A stretch of DNA of 64,000 bases from JAAYCI01 sp964472465 (GTDB taxonomy: Bacteria > Bacillota > Clostridia > Oscillospirales > Ruminococcaceae): positions 1 through 64,000 of the forward strand of contig CAYYLW010000002.1 in NCBI GenBank assembly GCA_964472465.1. The letters are read 5' to 3'. Shown piece after piece: positions 1 to 7,995 of this stretch (position 1 is its first letter; each line of letters opens with the position of its first letter). Below the pieces are notes generated by a model, which ran no database searches, had not been told where the DNA came from, and saw nothing but the letters and a program-made list of their open reading frames with translations. The position numbers and the translations under genes are program-made.

Positions 1-5
1 CGGTG

Positions 6-1109
6 TTAGACATTTGCCTTCGCCTCCTTTGCTGCCAGTTTTACCAGATGCCGGTTGCGTATTTTTTCGTATAGCCCCGCACCTACCACAAACAAAATGA
101 CAATGCTTTGTATGATGCCCACTATGGCCGAGGGCACTTTGGAGAACATCTGCATCATGTTGGAGCCGTTGGAGAGCGAACCGAACAACAAAGCGGAAAG
201 TACGATACCCACCGGGGAACTGTGCCCCAGCAGGGCCACGGCGATGCCGTCGAAGCCGTAACCAGAGGAGAAATTTTGGAAAAGCCTCCCTTGCACGCCC
301 AAAATTTCGGTGGCACCGGCCAGGCCTGCAAAGCCCCCAGCCAGCAGCATGGAGACATACACACTGCGGTTTGGCGCCATACCGGCATAGCGCGCGGCCT
401 CCCGGTTGATGCCCACCACCCGCAGGGAATAGCCGAAGGTGGTTTTCCAGATAATCCAGAAATAGAGAACTACGCACAGCAGGGCGATGATGATGCCGAG
501 GTGGATGCGTGTACCGGGAACAACGCGCACCAGGGCTGCCGAGGCGTTGACCATAGGGGATTGAGGGTTGTTTCCGGCGGGGTCAATGAGGGGGCCACCC
601 ACCATATAGCTTACGAAATAGATGGCCACATAGTTTAACATGATGGTGACGATGATTTCACTAGAGCCACATTTTACTTTCAAAACGGCGGCCACCAGGG
701 CCCACAGGGCCCCACCAGCGGCCCCTGCCAGCACAGCCAGCGGCATATGGATGAACATGGGCAGGCCGGGGAAAGCCAAGCCTACCATGGTGGAGAACAA
801 AGCGCCGATATAGAGCTGGCCTTCCGCACCAATGTTGATTAGACCACACTGATGGGCCACGGCGAAAGAAAGGCCGGTGAAGATGAGTGGCGTGGCCTTT
901 ACAATGGTCTCTCCAATGGAGTTAAGGGAACCAAACGCGCCCTTTAACATGTACCCATAAGCTGAAAGGGGGTTGATATTCATGCACAGGATGATGATAG
1001 CCCCCACGATGAGGGCAAACGCCACGGCAAAAACGGGTGTAATGATAGTGCGTGCCAGGCTTTGTGTGTTGATTAGGATCTTTTTGCCATTGAGTGGCTT
1101 ATTTTTCAT
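6..1109 (-). CDS. BMP-type nucleoside/nucleobase ABC transporter permease
   Basis: Inner-membrane permease of the BPD_transp_2 family that works with BMP (basic membrane protein) lipoproteins, as in the YufOPQ/NupABC guanosine and nucleoside importers. The 367-residue protein has about ten hydrophobic segments and the family stretch GLINIGAEGQLYIGA near residue 90, with YGFDGIAVALLG near residue 285. It closely resembles the first permease of the second BMP locus at 32.8 kb. It lies 176 bp downstream of the binding-protein gene and is separated from it by a hairpin. The second permease and ATPase expected for a full importer would lie beyond the left edge. Substrate is not proven; the adjacent cytosine-deaminase-like gene favours a nucleobase or related heterocycle. 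Confidence 0.9.
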   Translation of the reverse strand: MKNKPLNGKKILINTQSLARTIITPVFAVAFALIVGAIIILCMNINPLSAYGYMLKGAFGSLNSIGETIVKATPLIFTGLSFAVAHQCGLINIGAEGQLYIGALFSTMVGLAFPGLPMFIHMPLAVLAGAAGGALWALVAAVLKVKCGSSEIIVTIMLNYVAIYFVSYMVGGPLIDPAGNNPQSPMVNASAALVRVVPGTRIHLGIIIALLCVVLYFWIIWKTTFGYSLRVVGINREAARYAGMAPNRSVYVSMLLAGGFAGLAGATEILGVQGRLFQNFSSGYGFDGIAVALLGHSSPVGIVLSALLFGSLSNGSNMMQMFSKVPSAIVGIIQSIVILFVVGAGLYEKIRNRHLVKLAAKEAKANV

Positions 1110-1168
1110 GCCGGGACGCTCCTCCCTTATGATTTCTACAATTCGCTTACTATGTGGATAAGATGATT

Positions 1169-1232
1169 TGCGCCAGCCCCACCCAAAAGCCGTAGCACCG
1201 CAAAGGGGGCTTCTTATGGAGAGGCTGGCGCA
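1169..1232 (-). other. Intercistronic hairpin between binding protein and permease
   Basis: TGCGCCAGCC (1169-1178) and GGCTGGCGCA (1223-1232) form a perfect 10-bp stem around a 44-nt loop, between the stop of the binding-protein gene and the permease start on the minus strand. There is no long U run, so it is more likely an mRNA stabiliser or partial terminator that lets the binding protein be made in excess than a full terminator. A similar arrangement is seen at 16551-16601 in the sugar operon. Confidence 0.55.
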
Positions 1233-1285
1233 GGGAAAACCGGGAGTGGTATTCCGTATGGTAGAAAGGCATGCTGCTAAATGGC

Positions 1286-2383
1286 CTAGGCAGGTAGGGC
1301 TTCTACCAGAGCATTAATGTCGATTTCGCCGCTTTTTACTTTGTCGATGGTGTCTTGAATTTCTTTTTTCTGCTCATCAGTCAGAATGTCCTCAAATTCA
1401 CCGTAGGGCTCAATAAACACCGCGTCCTCTTTGATGCCGGAGGGGTAGCTTTTGGCCTCCCAGGTACCGGCAATCACTTCGTTCATGAAGGCGACCATGG
1501 CTTTGGCGTAGCTGCTGCGTGCGCTGGTGATGACCACTTTTGGGTTTAACTCAGCTAGGTTTCCTACAACGCCGATGCAGTTGGCGCCCGTTTCTTCGCA
1601 AGCTTGCAGGATGCCCTGGCTCATCTGGCCGGGGTCGGAAACGATAATATCGGCGCCTTCTTTAATTAGGGTCTGGGCCATTTCATAGGCTTTGGTGGCA
1701 TCGTTGGGGTCGCCTGTCCAGGAGTCCACATGCTTCATATCTGGGCGAAGAAGGGAAAGGGCGGCCCGCTGGCCGGCAATGGAGTCCTTCACAGAGTCGG
1801 ATTCAGAGCCGTTCATGGCGGCCATCACACCGTTTTCGCTTACGGCTGCGGCCACAGTGCCCACTAGAAAGCCTTGTTCCCGGTTATTGAGGGAGAGCGA
1901 GGCCATATTGGGGGCCTGGGCCTCTTTGTAGGAGTTTACCACAAAGATGGTTTCAGGGAATTCGGGGGCCACCACTTTCATGGCATCGGCAAATTCGCTG
2001 CCATGGGCAAACACCACGTCATACCCTTCGGATGCATAGTTGCGGAAGGCAGCTTCCATATCCTGTTTGGAGACGTTTTCAATATAGCTGGTTTCACAGC
2101 CAAAGGTCTCCTCAATCAATTGTAGTCCGGCATAGCCGCCAGAGCTCCAGCCGTCGGTAATGGAACTGTTCAGTACTACGGCCACTTTCAAATCGGCGGC
2201 ATTTTTGGCCTCGCCACCGGCGGTGCTGGCAGGGGCAGCCTCACTTTTGGACGAAGCTGCGGGTGCGGCGCTGGAAGCTGCGGGTGCGGCAGAAGAGGTG
2301 GACTGGGTAACCGCAGAGGTGCAGCCTGCCAGCAAGACCGCAGTGAGTAGCAGAGCCATTGTGAGTGCAAAAAAATTTTTCAT
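1286..2383 (-). CDS. BMP family substrate-binding lipoprotein
   Basis: Extracellular solute-binding protein of the BMP/PnrA type that delivers a nucleoside-like ligand to the permease downstream. The start at 2383 was chosen because an AGGAGG-type site lies 7-8 bases upstream and the product then begins with a lipoprotein signal (MKNFFALTMALLLTAVLLAG followed by the lipobox Cys). A low-complexity Ser/Ala/Pro linker follows, then the BMP core with VVLNSSITDGWSSGGYAGL and YASEGYDVVFAHGSEF. Length (365 residues) is normal. It shares its overall plan with the paralogue at 36.7 kb but differs clearly in sequence, so the two loci probably import different ligands. Confidence 0.9.
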   Translation of the reverse strand: MKNFFALTMALLLTAVLLAGCTSAVTQSTSSAAPAASSAAPAASSKSEAAPASTAGGEAKNAADLKVAVVLNSSITDGWSSGGYAGLQLIEETFGCETSYIENVSKQDMEAAFRNYASEGYDVVFAHGSEFADAMKVVAPEFPETIFVVNSYKEAQAPNMASLSLNNREQGFLVGTVAAAVSENGVMAAMNGSESDSVKDSIAGQRAALSLLRPDMKHVDSWTGDPNDATKAYEMAQTLIKEGADIIVSDPGQMSQGILQACEETGANCIGVVGNLAELNPKVVITSARSSYAKAMVAFMNEVIAGTWEAKSYPSGIKEDAVFIEPYGEFEDILTDEQKKEIQDTIDKVKSGEIDINALVEALPA

Positions 2384-2476
2384 CTGTCTTCCTCCTGTTG
2401 TGTGTTCTCTTGTTCTGTCAGTTAGGGCCGTGTATCGGTGCGCAGCGTACGGCACGAATCACCAGAATATGGGGGG

Positions 2477-3712
2477 TTATAGGTAGAAGTCGGTGCGGGT
2501 TTGCGTGGCTGCCAGCAGGCGGCCCTGGCGTACCACAAAGCGGCGGGGTGGGCAAAGGCGAATGGCGTCACGCTCTGTAAGCGCTTCTACCGCCACCAAA
2601 TTGGCTTTGTTTCCTTCTTGTAAACCATAAGCGGGGTCTTTTAATATCTTGTTGGCGTCCAGGGTAATCATGTCATACAGTTTTTCAATTTCAATAGGCA
2701 GGCTCATCTGGGCGGCGTGGCCGGTGATGTTGGCCACTTGCAACATATCGGCAGACCCAAAGGGGTAGAATGTGTCTTTTACGCAGTCTTGCCCATAGCA
2801 CACATTCACGCCCGCCGCCAGCAATTCTTTCACACGGGTGATGCCCCGGCGGATGGGCTGTGTATCCTGGCGGCCTTGTAACATTAGGTTGGTTACAGGA
2901 TTTGTGATCATATGGATGCCTGCCCGCTGTACTTTTTCTATCACATAGGTGGCATAATGGTCGTCGTAGGCGGCCAGGGCGCAGGTGTGCCCTGCGGTTA
3001 CCCGGTTCTGCCAGCCACGGGTTAGCGTTTCGTCTGCCAGCATCTCCAAGGTGCGGTAAAAGGGGTCATCGGTCTCATCCACGTGCATGTCCACTTCGGC
3101 GTCAAATTTCTGCGCGATATCAAAGCACAGGCGAATGTGGGCCAGGCTGTTCTCGGGGGAGGATTCGTTGGCAGGCATACCACCCACCACATCAGCCCCC
3201 ATCTCCATGGCTTGCCACATGAGTTTGTCACAACCGGGGTCCTTTACTATGCCTTCCTGTGGGAACGCTACAATCTGAATATCGATGGCGTGTTTGTATT
3301 TTTCCCGCAAGGCCACAATACCGGATAGCGGTTTCAGCCCGCCGATGGTATCCACGTCCACATGGGTACGCAGGGCCAGTGTGCCATTTGCTATGGCGCG
3401 CTTTAGCACATCCTCGGCCCGTGCCACGATGTCGGTGTCGGTGTAGGTTTTCTTTTTGTCCCAAATAATCTCAATAGCTTCGGCCAGCGTGCCGCTCACG
3501 TTGGGGCGTACCACGTCAAATATATTCACCTTATCCAAATGGATATGTGGGTCTATAAAAGATTCTGCAACAAGGCAGCCAGTGGCATCAAGAGTTTGGG
3601 CAGCCTGATTGGGCAAGTTTGGGCCTATCTGCTGGATAAAGCTGTCTTCACAAAAAATGTCGACACAGGATGAATGTTTACGAAGTTTGGCATTTTTTAT
3701 CAACAAAGACAT
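2477..3712 (-). CDS. Cytosine-deaminase-like amidohydrolase
   Basis: Metal-dependent hydrolase of the CodA branch of the amidohydrolase superfamily, 411 residues from the ATG at 3712, which has GGAGG five bases upstream. Metal and catalytic signatures of CodA are recognisable: DPHIHLD near residue 55, VAFPQEGIV, HVDETDD, TAGHT, LQGRQDTQPIRRGITRVKE and GQDCVKDTFYPFG. Where E. coli CodA has GGIPHFEF this protein has GGMPANESS, and GHDDV is GQDCV, so cytosine may not be the substrate; isocytosine, creatinine-like rings or other cyclic amides are possible. It is the first gene of the BMP transporter operon, 93 bp before the binding protein, so its substrate probably enters by that importer. Confidence 0.85.
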   Translation of the reverse strand: MSLLIKNAKLRKHSSCVDIFCEDSFIQQIGPNLPNQAAQTLDATGCLVAESFIDPHIHLDKVNIFDVVRPNVSGTLAEAIEIIWDKKKTYTDTDIVARAEDVLKRAIANGTLALRTHVDVDTIGGLKPLSGIVALREKYKHAIDIQIVAFPQEGIVKDPGCDKLMWQAMEMGADVVGGMPANESSPENSLAHIRLCFDIAQKFDAEVDMHVDETDDPFYRTLEMLADETLTRGWQNRVTAGHTCALAAYDDHYATYVIEKVQRAGIHMITNPVTNLMLQGRQDTQPIRRGITRVKELLAAGVNVCYGQDCVKDTFYPFGSADMLQVANITGHAAQMSLPIEIEKLYDMITLDANKILKDPAYGLQEGNKANLVAVEALTERDAIRLCPPRRFVVRQGRLLAATQTRTDFYL

Positions 3713-4000
3713 AGGGCCCTCCAACTTCCTGTCGGTGTTATCAATAGTCTAGCATGATGCTGGGGTATGTACATATTATATAGATTTGACGGCGCAATTA
3801 AAACTGGAACAGGTAATTTTTACAATCCCATAAAAAAGGGGATAAATCTAGTGATAATAACTAAAGTTGATATTATTCGATTATATGTATAATATTGGAA
3901 AATCAAGAGCTGCTGAACAATTCGCGGAAGTGGTGTGAGATAAACGCGTCCCACGTGTACAAAAAGTGTTGTGGTTTTTTTACAATGATTCCTTACATGA
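3713..4000 (-). promoter_or_regulatory. AT-rich promoter region of the amidohydrolase-BMP operon
   Basis: This 300-bp stretch has no credible gene. On the minus strand a TATAAT hexamer (rc of 3775-3780) lies about 65 bp before the amidohydrolase start, with only a weak -35 (rc of 3798-3803, TTTTAA). Further upstream, around 3870-3900, the sequence is AT-rich with imperfect dyads built of ATTATA/TATAAT, a possible operator. No known riboswitch pattern was recognised. Confidence 0.4.
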
Positions 4001-4022
4001 AAATACCCCGGTGACCCGGGGT
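4001..4022 (-). terminator. Terminator-like hairpin at the end of the mdc operon
   Basis: ACCCCGG (4005-4011) and CCGGGGT (4016-4022) make a 7-bp GC-rich stem with a TGAC loop, just after the mdcG stop on the minus strand, followed by a short ATTTTC tail. It is a plausible weak intrinsic terminator. Confidence 0.6.
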
Positions 4023-4033
4023 GGCAGTTCTCA

Positions 4034-4693
4034 TTATTCGGCAATAAAAGTAAGGCTGCCGCGGGGCAAAAGTGCTACATCAAGCAGGCTTTTCCCCAGT
4101 ACGGTACCCTGTGTGCCGAGCAGTTCCCTCAGTTTCACACCATAGCCGCCATTGCAAAGAATTTCACAGTCAAAGCGAAGTTCCGTTTCCTTTTCCAGCA
4201 GGGCCAGTTCATGTGCGAAGGCCTGTAAGCGGGGGGCAGGGGTGTGGGCGGCCAGCAGAATATCCCAATCAGAATGTGGATGGAGGTAGGGAAGGCCGGT
4301 AAGGGCCTGCAAAGCGCAGGAGCCAAACAGCCCTATATGTAGCCCTGTGCGTTGTCCTTTTTCCACAAGGGCCGAAAGAATATTGCCGGGAATGGATTGG
4401 CTTGTGCATGCATGGACCACTATGGCAAAAGGGCTGAGGCTGTTTTGGATACAGCCCAAGGGTACGGGGGCAAAAGCCCGTACCCGCACGCCGTCATACA
4501 GCATAGGCAATGAAAACCCCACTTCCACCATTCCAGGCGTAGGAGCCTGCTGCCGCCGCAAAATGGCGGGGATAGGAGGAGATGTGGGTAAACTCTGTAT
4601 TTCTTTTTTAGCCCATGCATGTGTTTGGTATAGTTCTTTGTGCAAAATAGCAAGGCCCATTTCATCTAGGTATAAAAACTGATGACGCTGCAT
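4034..4693 (-). CDS. mdcG: Malonate decarboxylase holo-ACP synthase (phosphoribosyl-dephospho-CoA transferase)
   Basis: MdcG attaches the 2'-(5''-triphosphoribosyl)-3'-dephospho-CoA prosthetic group to the serine of the acyl carrier subunit MdcC. Family marks are visible: GLFGSCALQALTGLPYLHP followed by SDWDILL (a nucleotidyltransferase-like Asp pair), then RFDCEI, GYGVKLREL and VLGKS. I chose ATG 4693 because GAGGGAG lies just upstream; a GTG at 4705 overlapping the previous stop is possible. The product is 219 residues, normal for the family. It is the last gene of the mdc operon. The partner enzyme that makes the prosthetic-group precursor, MdcB, is not in this window and must come from elsewhere (for example CitG) if the complex is active. 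Confidence 0.88.
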   Translation of the reverse strand: MQRHQFLYLDEMGLAILHKELYQTHAWAKKEIQSLPTSPPIPAILRRQQAPTPGMVEVGFSLPMLYDGVRVRAFAPVPLGCIQNSLSPFAIVVHACTSQSIPGNILSALVEKGQRTGLHIGLFGSCALQALTGLPYLHPHSDWDILLAAHTPAPRLQAFAHELALLEKETELRFDCEILCNGGYGVKLRELLGTQGTVLGKSLLDVALLPRGSLTFIAE

Positions 4694-4701
4694 AGTCTCC
4701 C

Positions 4702-5814
4702 TCACTCTCGGGGCTTCGTCCAGGCGGGGTCTGTTTTACACTGGCTTTGGTAGGCCATTTGGGCCTGTAGAAGACTGTCCAGTAGGTGGGTTTTAGAGGG
4801 GCCTTGCAGAAAAGTGGAAGAGGGGTTGCTGCCAAAGGGAACAAGGCTGGCTATACTGTGCGCGGCGCCCAATTGGATATCCTGTGCGGGGCGCACAATG
4901 CGCGCTTTGATGCGTAGAATACCGGCGCAGAGACGCTCCACAGTGTCTAGGCTATGGGCGGTGCTGGCATGCAAGATTGTCTCTAGTGGAGGGCTGCGTT
5001 TGCGGCCATAACTGATGATATTGCCTGCCCCGCCGCAGGCATGCCCGTTTGGCAGAATGGGAAAGCGGTCACCTGTGGCAAGGCCGCCTACAGCGAGGTC
5101 GGAATACCCATCCTCACCAGCCAGCAGGGAGATATCCTCCCGAAGAGGGATTCCATCCAAGGTGAGCCAACCAAATTCTTGGCACCCATATAGGTCGTGC
5201 ACTTCGCCATGGCACAATTCTCGGGCTGCTTCAATGAGGGCGGTATCCAGCGGGGTTCCGGCGGCTAAAAAGATACAGTTTTGAGGCAGCGCGGCGGCTA
5301 ACCCCAGCCTTTTTGCGTCCTCCAGGGTAGCCCGCAAAAAGCGGGATTCCCCAACCACCACGTCAGGTTTGTTACGGCAGAGGGCCAGCAGCAAGGCGTC
5401 CCGGCTGCTGGCTTGCAAAAAATTCCAACGCAGGGGGTAGCCTTCTAGTGCTTCTTTCAAAAACACATTCACGAGAGGGGGGTATGTAATCAACATATGG
5501 CTGCCTTGGGGCACCCCGGCCAGCCGCAGGGTGGCGTGGGAGGCGGCTATCCGTGCGGGGTATTCTTGCATTGTAACGCCAATGATATTTTGAAAAGCGG
5601 TGCTGCCCGTGGATACGGTGAGAAAGGCGAAATTGAAGGGGGTGTGAATCTCCTCTATCACATGCGCGCTGGTGGGCCCGGCTATTCCTTTATCGGCCAA
5701 GCTGCGCCGGGGCATATGAGAAAACTGCGGCGCTGTGCCACAGTTTTCCACGTGATCTTCCAGTTGCTGTAGCACGCTGTTCAGCGTTTCCCCGCCAGCA
5801 AAGGCGTTTGCCAT
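4702..5814 (-). CDS. AMP-forming ligase-like protein in the malonate decarboxylase operon
   Basis: A 370-residue protein that looks like the large domain of an ANL-type adenylating enzyme related to phenylacetate-CoA ligase. The P-loop-like TVSTGSTAFQN lies near residue 66 and YGCQEFGWL (the Y-G-x-x-E-x-G motif) near residue 215, with GDRFPIL in the place of the usual ribose-binding Asp. It overlaps mdcE by 34 bp and is followed at once by mdcG, so it belongs to the malonate decarboxylase complex's life cycle. I infer that it loads the carrier protein, activating acetate or malonate for the ACP thiol, comparable to the acetate:ACP ligase MadH of Malonomonas. It could replace MdcH, which is absent here. 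Function is untested. Confidence 0.6.
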   Translation of the reverse strand: MANAFAGGETLNSVLQQLEDHVENCGTAPQFSHMPRRSLADKGIAGPTSAHVIEEIHTPFNFAFLTVSTGSTAFQNIIGVTMQEYPARIAASHATLRLAGVPQGSHMLITYPPLVNVFLKEALEGYPLRWNFLQASSRDALLLALCRNKPDVVVGESRFLRATLEDAKRLGLAAALPQNCIFLAAGTPLDTALIEAARELCHGEVHDLYGCQEFGWLTLDGIPLREDISLLAGEDGYSDLAVGGLATGDRFPILPNGHACGGAGNIISYGRKRSPPLETILHASTAHSLDTVERLCAGILRIKARIVRPAQDIQLGAAHSIASLVPFGSNPSSTFLQGPSKTHLLDSLLQAQMAYQSQCKTDPAWTKPRE

Positions 5815-6674
5815 ACTTCCACCTCATTTTCCAGTTGGGCCAGTACTTTGGCCCGTGTGCTGCGCCCTTCTCTTTTTGCACCCAGAGTGCCGCGGCCCCA
5901 GGGCCCCAGTTCTTCGGAACGGGCATTTGCATGTATCTGATCTATTTCCTCTATGTGGCGGTTGATGGCGCCAGCCATTTCGCTGGGGCTGGGCACAATT
6001 TCCTCCAGCCCACCCAGGCGGTAGAAATACTCGGCCCCCGAAGCGAATACAGGGTTTGTTTTGGCCAATTCTGCCAAGGTCTCCACATCCATCTTGGTGA
6101 TGCGTGCGATGCTGCCGAGTGGCATTACATGAATCATAGTTCCGTATTCCGAGGGCAGGGCCAAAATGCGGTCGGCCTGTAGGCCGTGGCACAACAAAGC
6201 GCCGCTGATGGCCCGCCCGATAATCATAGCCACCACGGGATGCCCGTGCTGCCGTGCCTCCGCCAAGGCCAATTGGTAAGCCCCTGTAGCCTTGTTCATT
6301 CCCACAATTTCCTCGGTGCGGCCGGGGCCGTTGCCGGGGGAATCCACCAAGAGCAGCAAGGGGCGCTTTTTCCCGGCGGGCTTGTCGTGGTCGGCCTCCA
6401 TGGTGTGGTAGACGGCCATCGCCATTTTATAACCCTCTTCCAGGCCAATCACGCCCGCCGCCACCACGGGAAAGCGTGGGTTGCGCGGCCTGGCATCGTT
6501 CACCAGCAGGGTGAGGGGCCTCCCCTTTAGCTTGCCTGTACCCACCACAGCGCCAGGGCCTAAGTCCGGCGGGAACTCGTGCTCTCCCACTTGGTTTTCC
6601 ATGAAAGAATCTTTGTCTACAATGAGGGCCAAGGCCTCTCTCCCCTTGCCAACGAGGCTGTTCTCTTTCATCAT
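5781..6674 (-). CDS. mdcE: Biotin-independent malonate decarboxylase, gamma subunit
   Basis: Part of the MdcD-MdcE carboxyltransferase-fold heterodimer that decarboxylates malonyl-S-ACP to acetyl-S-ACP in the cytoplasm. The crotonase-like core is clear: RFPVVAAGVIGLEEGYKMA, LLLLVDSPGNGPGRTEE, GRAISGALLCHGLQADRILA and PSEYGTMIHVMPLGSIARIT. Start ATG 6674 has AAGGGGG eight bases upstream and touches the mdcD stop (TGATG); a GTG at 6677 is an alternative. Length 297 is normal. The C-terminal region (WGRGTLGAKREGRSTRAKV) is basic. Translationally coupled to mdcD. Confidence 0.93.
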   Translation of the reverse strand: MMKENSLVGKGREALALIVDKDSFMENQVGEHEFPPDLGPGAVVGTGKLKGRPLTLLVNDARPRNPRFPVVAAGVIGLEEGYKMAMAVYHTMEADHDKPAGKKRPLLLLVDSPGNGPGRTEEIVGMNKATGAYQLALAEARQHGHPVVAMIIGRAISGALLCHGLQADRILALPSEYGTMIHVMPLGSIARITKMDVETLAELAKTNPVFASGAEYFYRLGGLEEIVPSPSEMAGAINRHIEEIDQIHANARSEELGPWGRGTLGAKREGRSTRAKVLAQLENEVEVWQTPLLAGKR

Positions 6675-7636
6675 CACGCGCGCCCCCTTCGGCGCACTCG
6701 CGCCGTTTTTGTGAAGGTTTCATGGCTCATCTCGGGAATGGTCTCGGGCAGCTGGTTGCCATAAAGTGCCCAGAAATCTTGAGCATCGCGAACGCCTATC
6801 TCCGCCGCCTTTTCCGCCAAGGCCAGTTGTTCCTCTGCCAAAGCGAGGCTACCAATGGCCCGCCCGGCCTGTAGGTTTTCGTAAGAAAGACTGAGGGCGT
6901 ACAGCACCTGCCCCCGAAAAGCGCCGATGCTGTCCTCCACCAGCCATTGGCAATCGCCCATGATAGCACGGTGTTTTCCCCCGGTGGTACGGTACACAAG
7001 GCCGCGGTCGGAGGCGTCAAACTCCCGCTTTCCCATCACCTCTTCAATCACTTCGGGGCCGGTAAGTCCCAAACGGCCTTGCTGGCTCATGATGATGCTA
7101 TCGCAGGAGGCGGCCACGAAGCCCATGCCCCCAAAACAGCCCAGCTTACTGCCAATAATGGCGAGAACCGGCACCTTGCCGCGGCAGAGCTGAATTTGCT
7201 CCATCACCTCAGCGTGGGCCAGAAGCCCTGCGTTGGCCTCGTGCAGGCGCACACCGCCGGTTTCAAAAGAGATGAGTACGGCGGGCCAGCGGTCTTCCCG
7301 GCCAGGGTACTGGAGAGCCAGTTTTTCCTGCAACAGCCGCGCGGCGCGAATGCTGCCAGCCATCTTGGCGCCCCCCACTTCCCCCACAGCGCCGCCCACA
7401 AAACGCCCCTCCTGGGAAAGGATAAAAACAGGCCGGTTCCGCACCATGCCAGCGCCGGCCACCAGGCCGTCGTCGAATGCGATGGCCTGGCCCAAAAGCG
7501 GTAGGTGTGGGCTTACAAAGCCTTTTTCCGGCCCACAAAATTCGGCGAAGGTGTGTTCATCGGCCAGGCCCATTGCGCGCTGGCGTGCAGTGGCCTCATA
7601 AAAACTCAGCGTTTGTAGTTGCCGCCAGTGGCTCAT
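6674..7636 (-). CDS. mdcD: Biotin-independent malonate decarboxylase, beta subunit
   Basis: Carboxyltransferase beta subunit that pairs with MdcE. The 320-residue sequence has the family run GGAVGEVGGAKMAGSIRAA, then FETGGVRLHEANAGLLAHAE and GSKLGCFGGMGFVAASCDS, which forms the CoA/ACP-binding crotonase core. GGAGGG precedes the ATG, and the start overlaps the mdcC stop by 4 bp (ATGA), so translation is coupled. A basic tail (RVRRRGRA) ends the protein. Confidence 0.93.
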   Translation of the reverse strand: MSHWRQLQTLSFYEATARQRAMGLADEHTFAEFCGPEKGFVSPHLPLLGQAIAFDDGLVAGAGMVRNRPVFILSQEGRFVGGAVGEVGGAKMAGSIRAARLLQEKLALQYPGREDRWPAVLISFETGGVRLHEANAGLLAHAEVMEQIQLCRGKVPVLAIIGSKLGCFGGMGFVAASCDSIIMSQQGRLGLTGPEVIEEVMGKREFDASDRGLVYRTTGGKHRAIMGDCQWLVEDSIGAFRGQVLYALSLSYENLQAGRAIGSLALAEEQLALAEKAAEIGVRDAQDFWALYGNQLPETIPEMSHETFTKTARVRRRGRA

Positions 7637-7965
7637 TGTATTCCCTCCTGTGCTTCTAGCAAAGCTTGTTTTAAGCGCAGGGAAACCACAAAGGGCGTGG
7701 CGTTGTTGTCGTTGATTTCAATATGCATGCCATCGGCGTGGCTCTCCTGCACAAAGCGGGCCAGCACCTTTTCCCAGACCTCATCAAAACCCCGCACAGG
7801 GGTGGTGATGTTCACGGTAACACCACTGTCTGGGGCTGTGCGGCGCAGCAGAATCTCCAAATCGCCCGAGCCCACCACCCCGGTGTGAGACCAATCCCGC
7901 GCAAGGGAGGAACTGTGGGAAGCATGGTGTGTTTCAAAATGAAAGTGCATTTCGTGCAGTGCCAT
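7633..7965 (-). CDS. mdcC: Malonate decarboxylase acyl carrier protein (delta subunit)
   Basis: Small carrier subunit of 110 residues that holds malonyl and acetyl groups as thioesters on a CoA-derived arm. The attachment serine is Ser33 in GVVGSGDLEIL, the hallmark shared with MdcC and with CitD of citrate lyase. The first 18 residues are unusually rich in His (HFHFETHHASH). A GAGAGG site precedes the ATG. It lies between the alpha and beta subunit genes, the usual order. Confidence 0.92.
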   Translation of the reverse strand: MALHEMHFHFETHHASHSSSLARDWSHTGVVGSGDLEILLRRTAPDSGVTVNITTPVRGFDEVWEKVLARFVQESHADGMHIEINDNNATPFVVSLRLKQALLEAQEGIQ

Positions 7966-7995
7966 ATTATTACCTCTCTTTAGGGAGAATGTGGT

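Noticed and set aside
3820..4044. 74-codon minus-strand frame between the amidohydrolase and mdcG genes
   Set aside because: No ribosome site, overlaps the mdcG terminator, and composition is that of AT-rich intergenic DNA.
5500..7600. Long open frames opposite mdcD and mdcE
   Set aside because: They are antisense shadows of GC-rich genes without start signals or family motifs.
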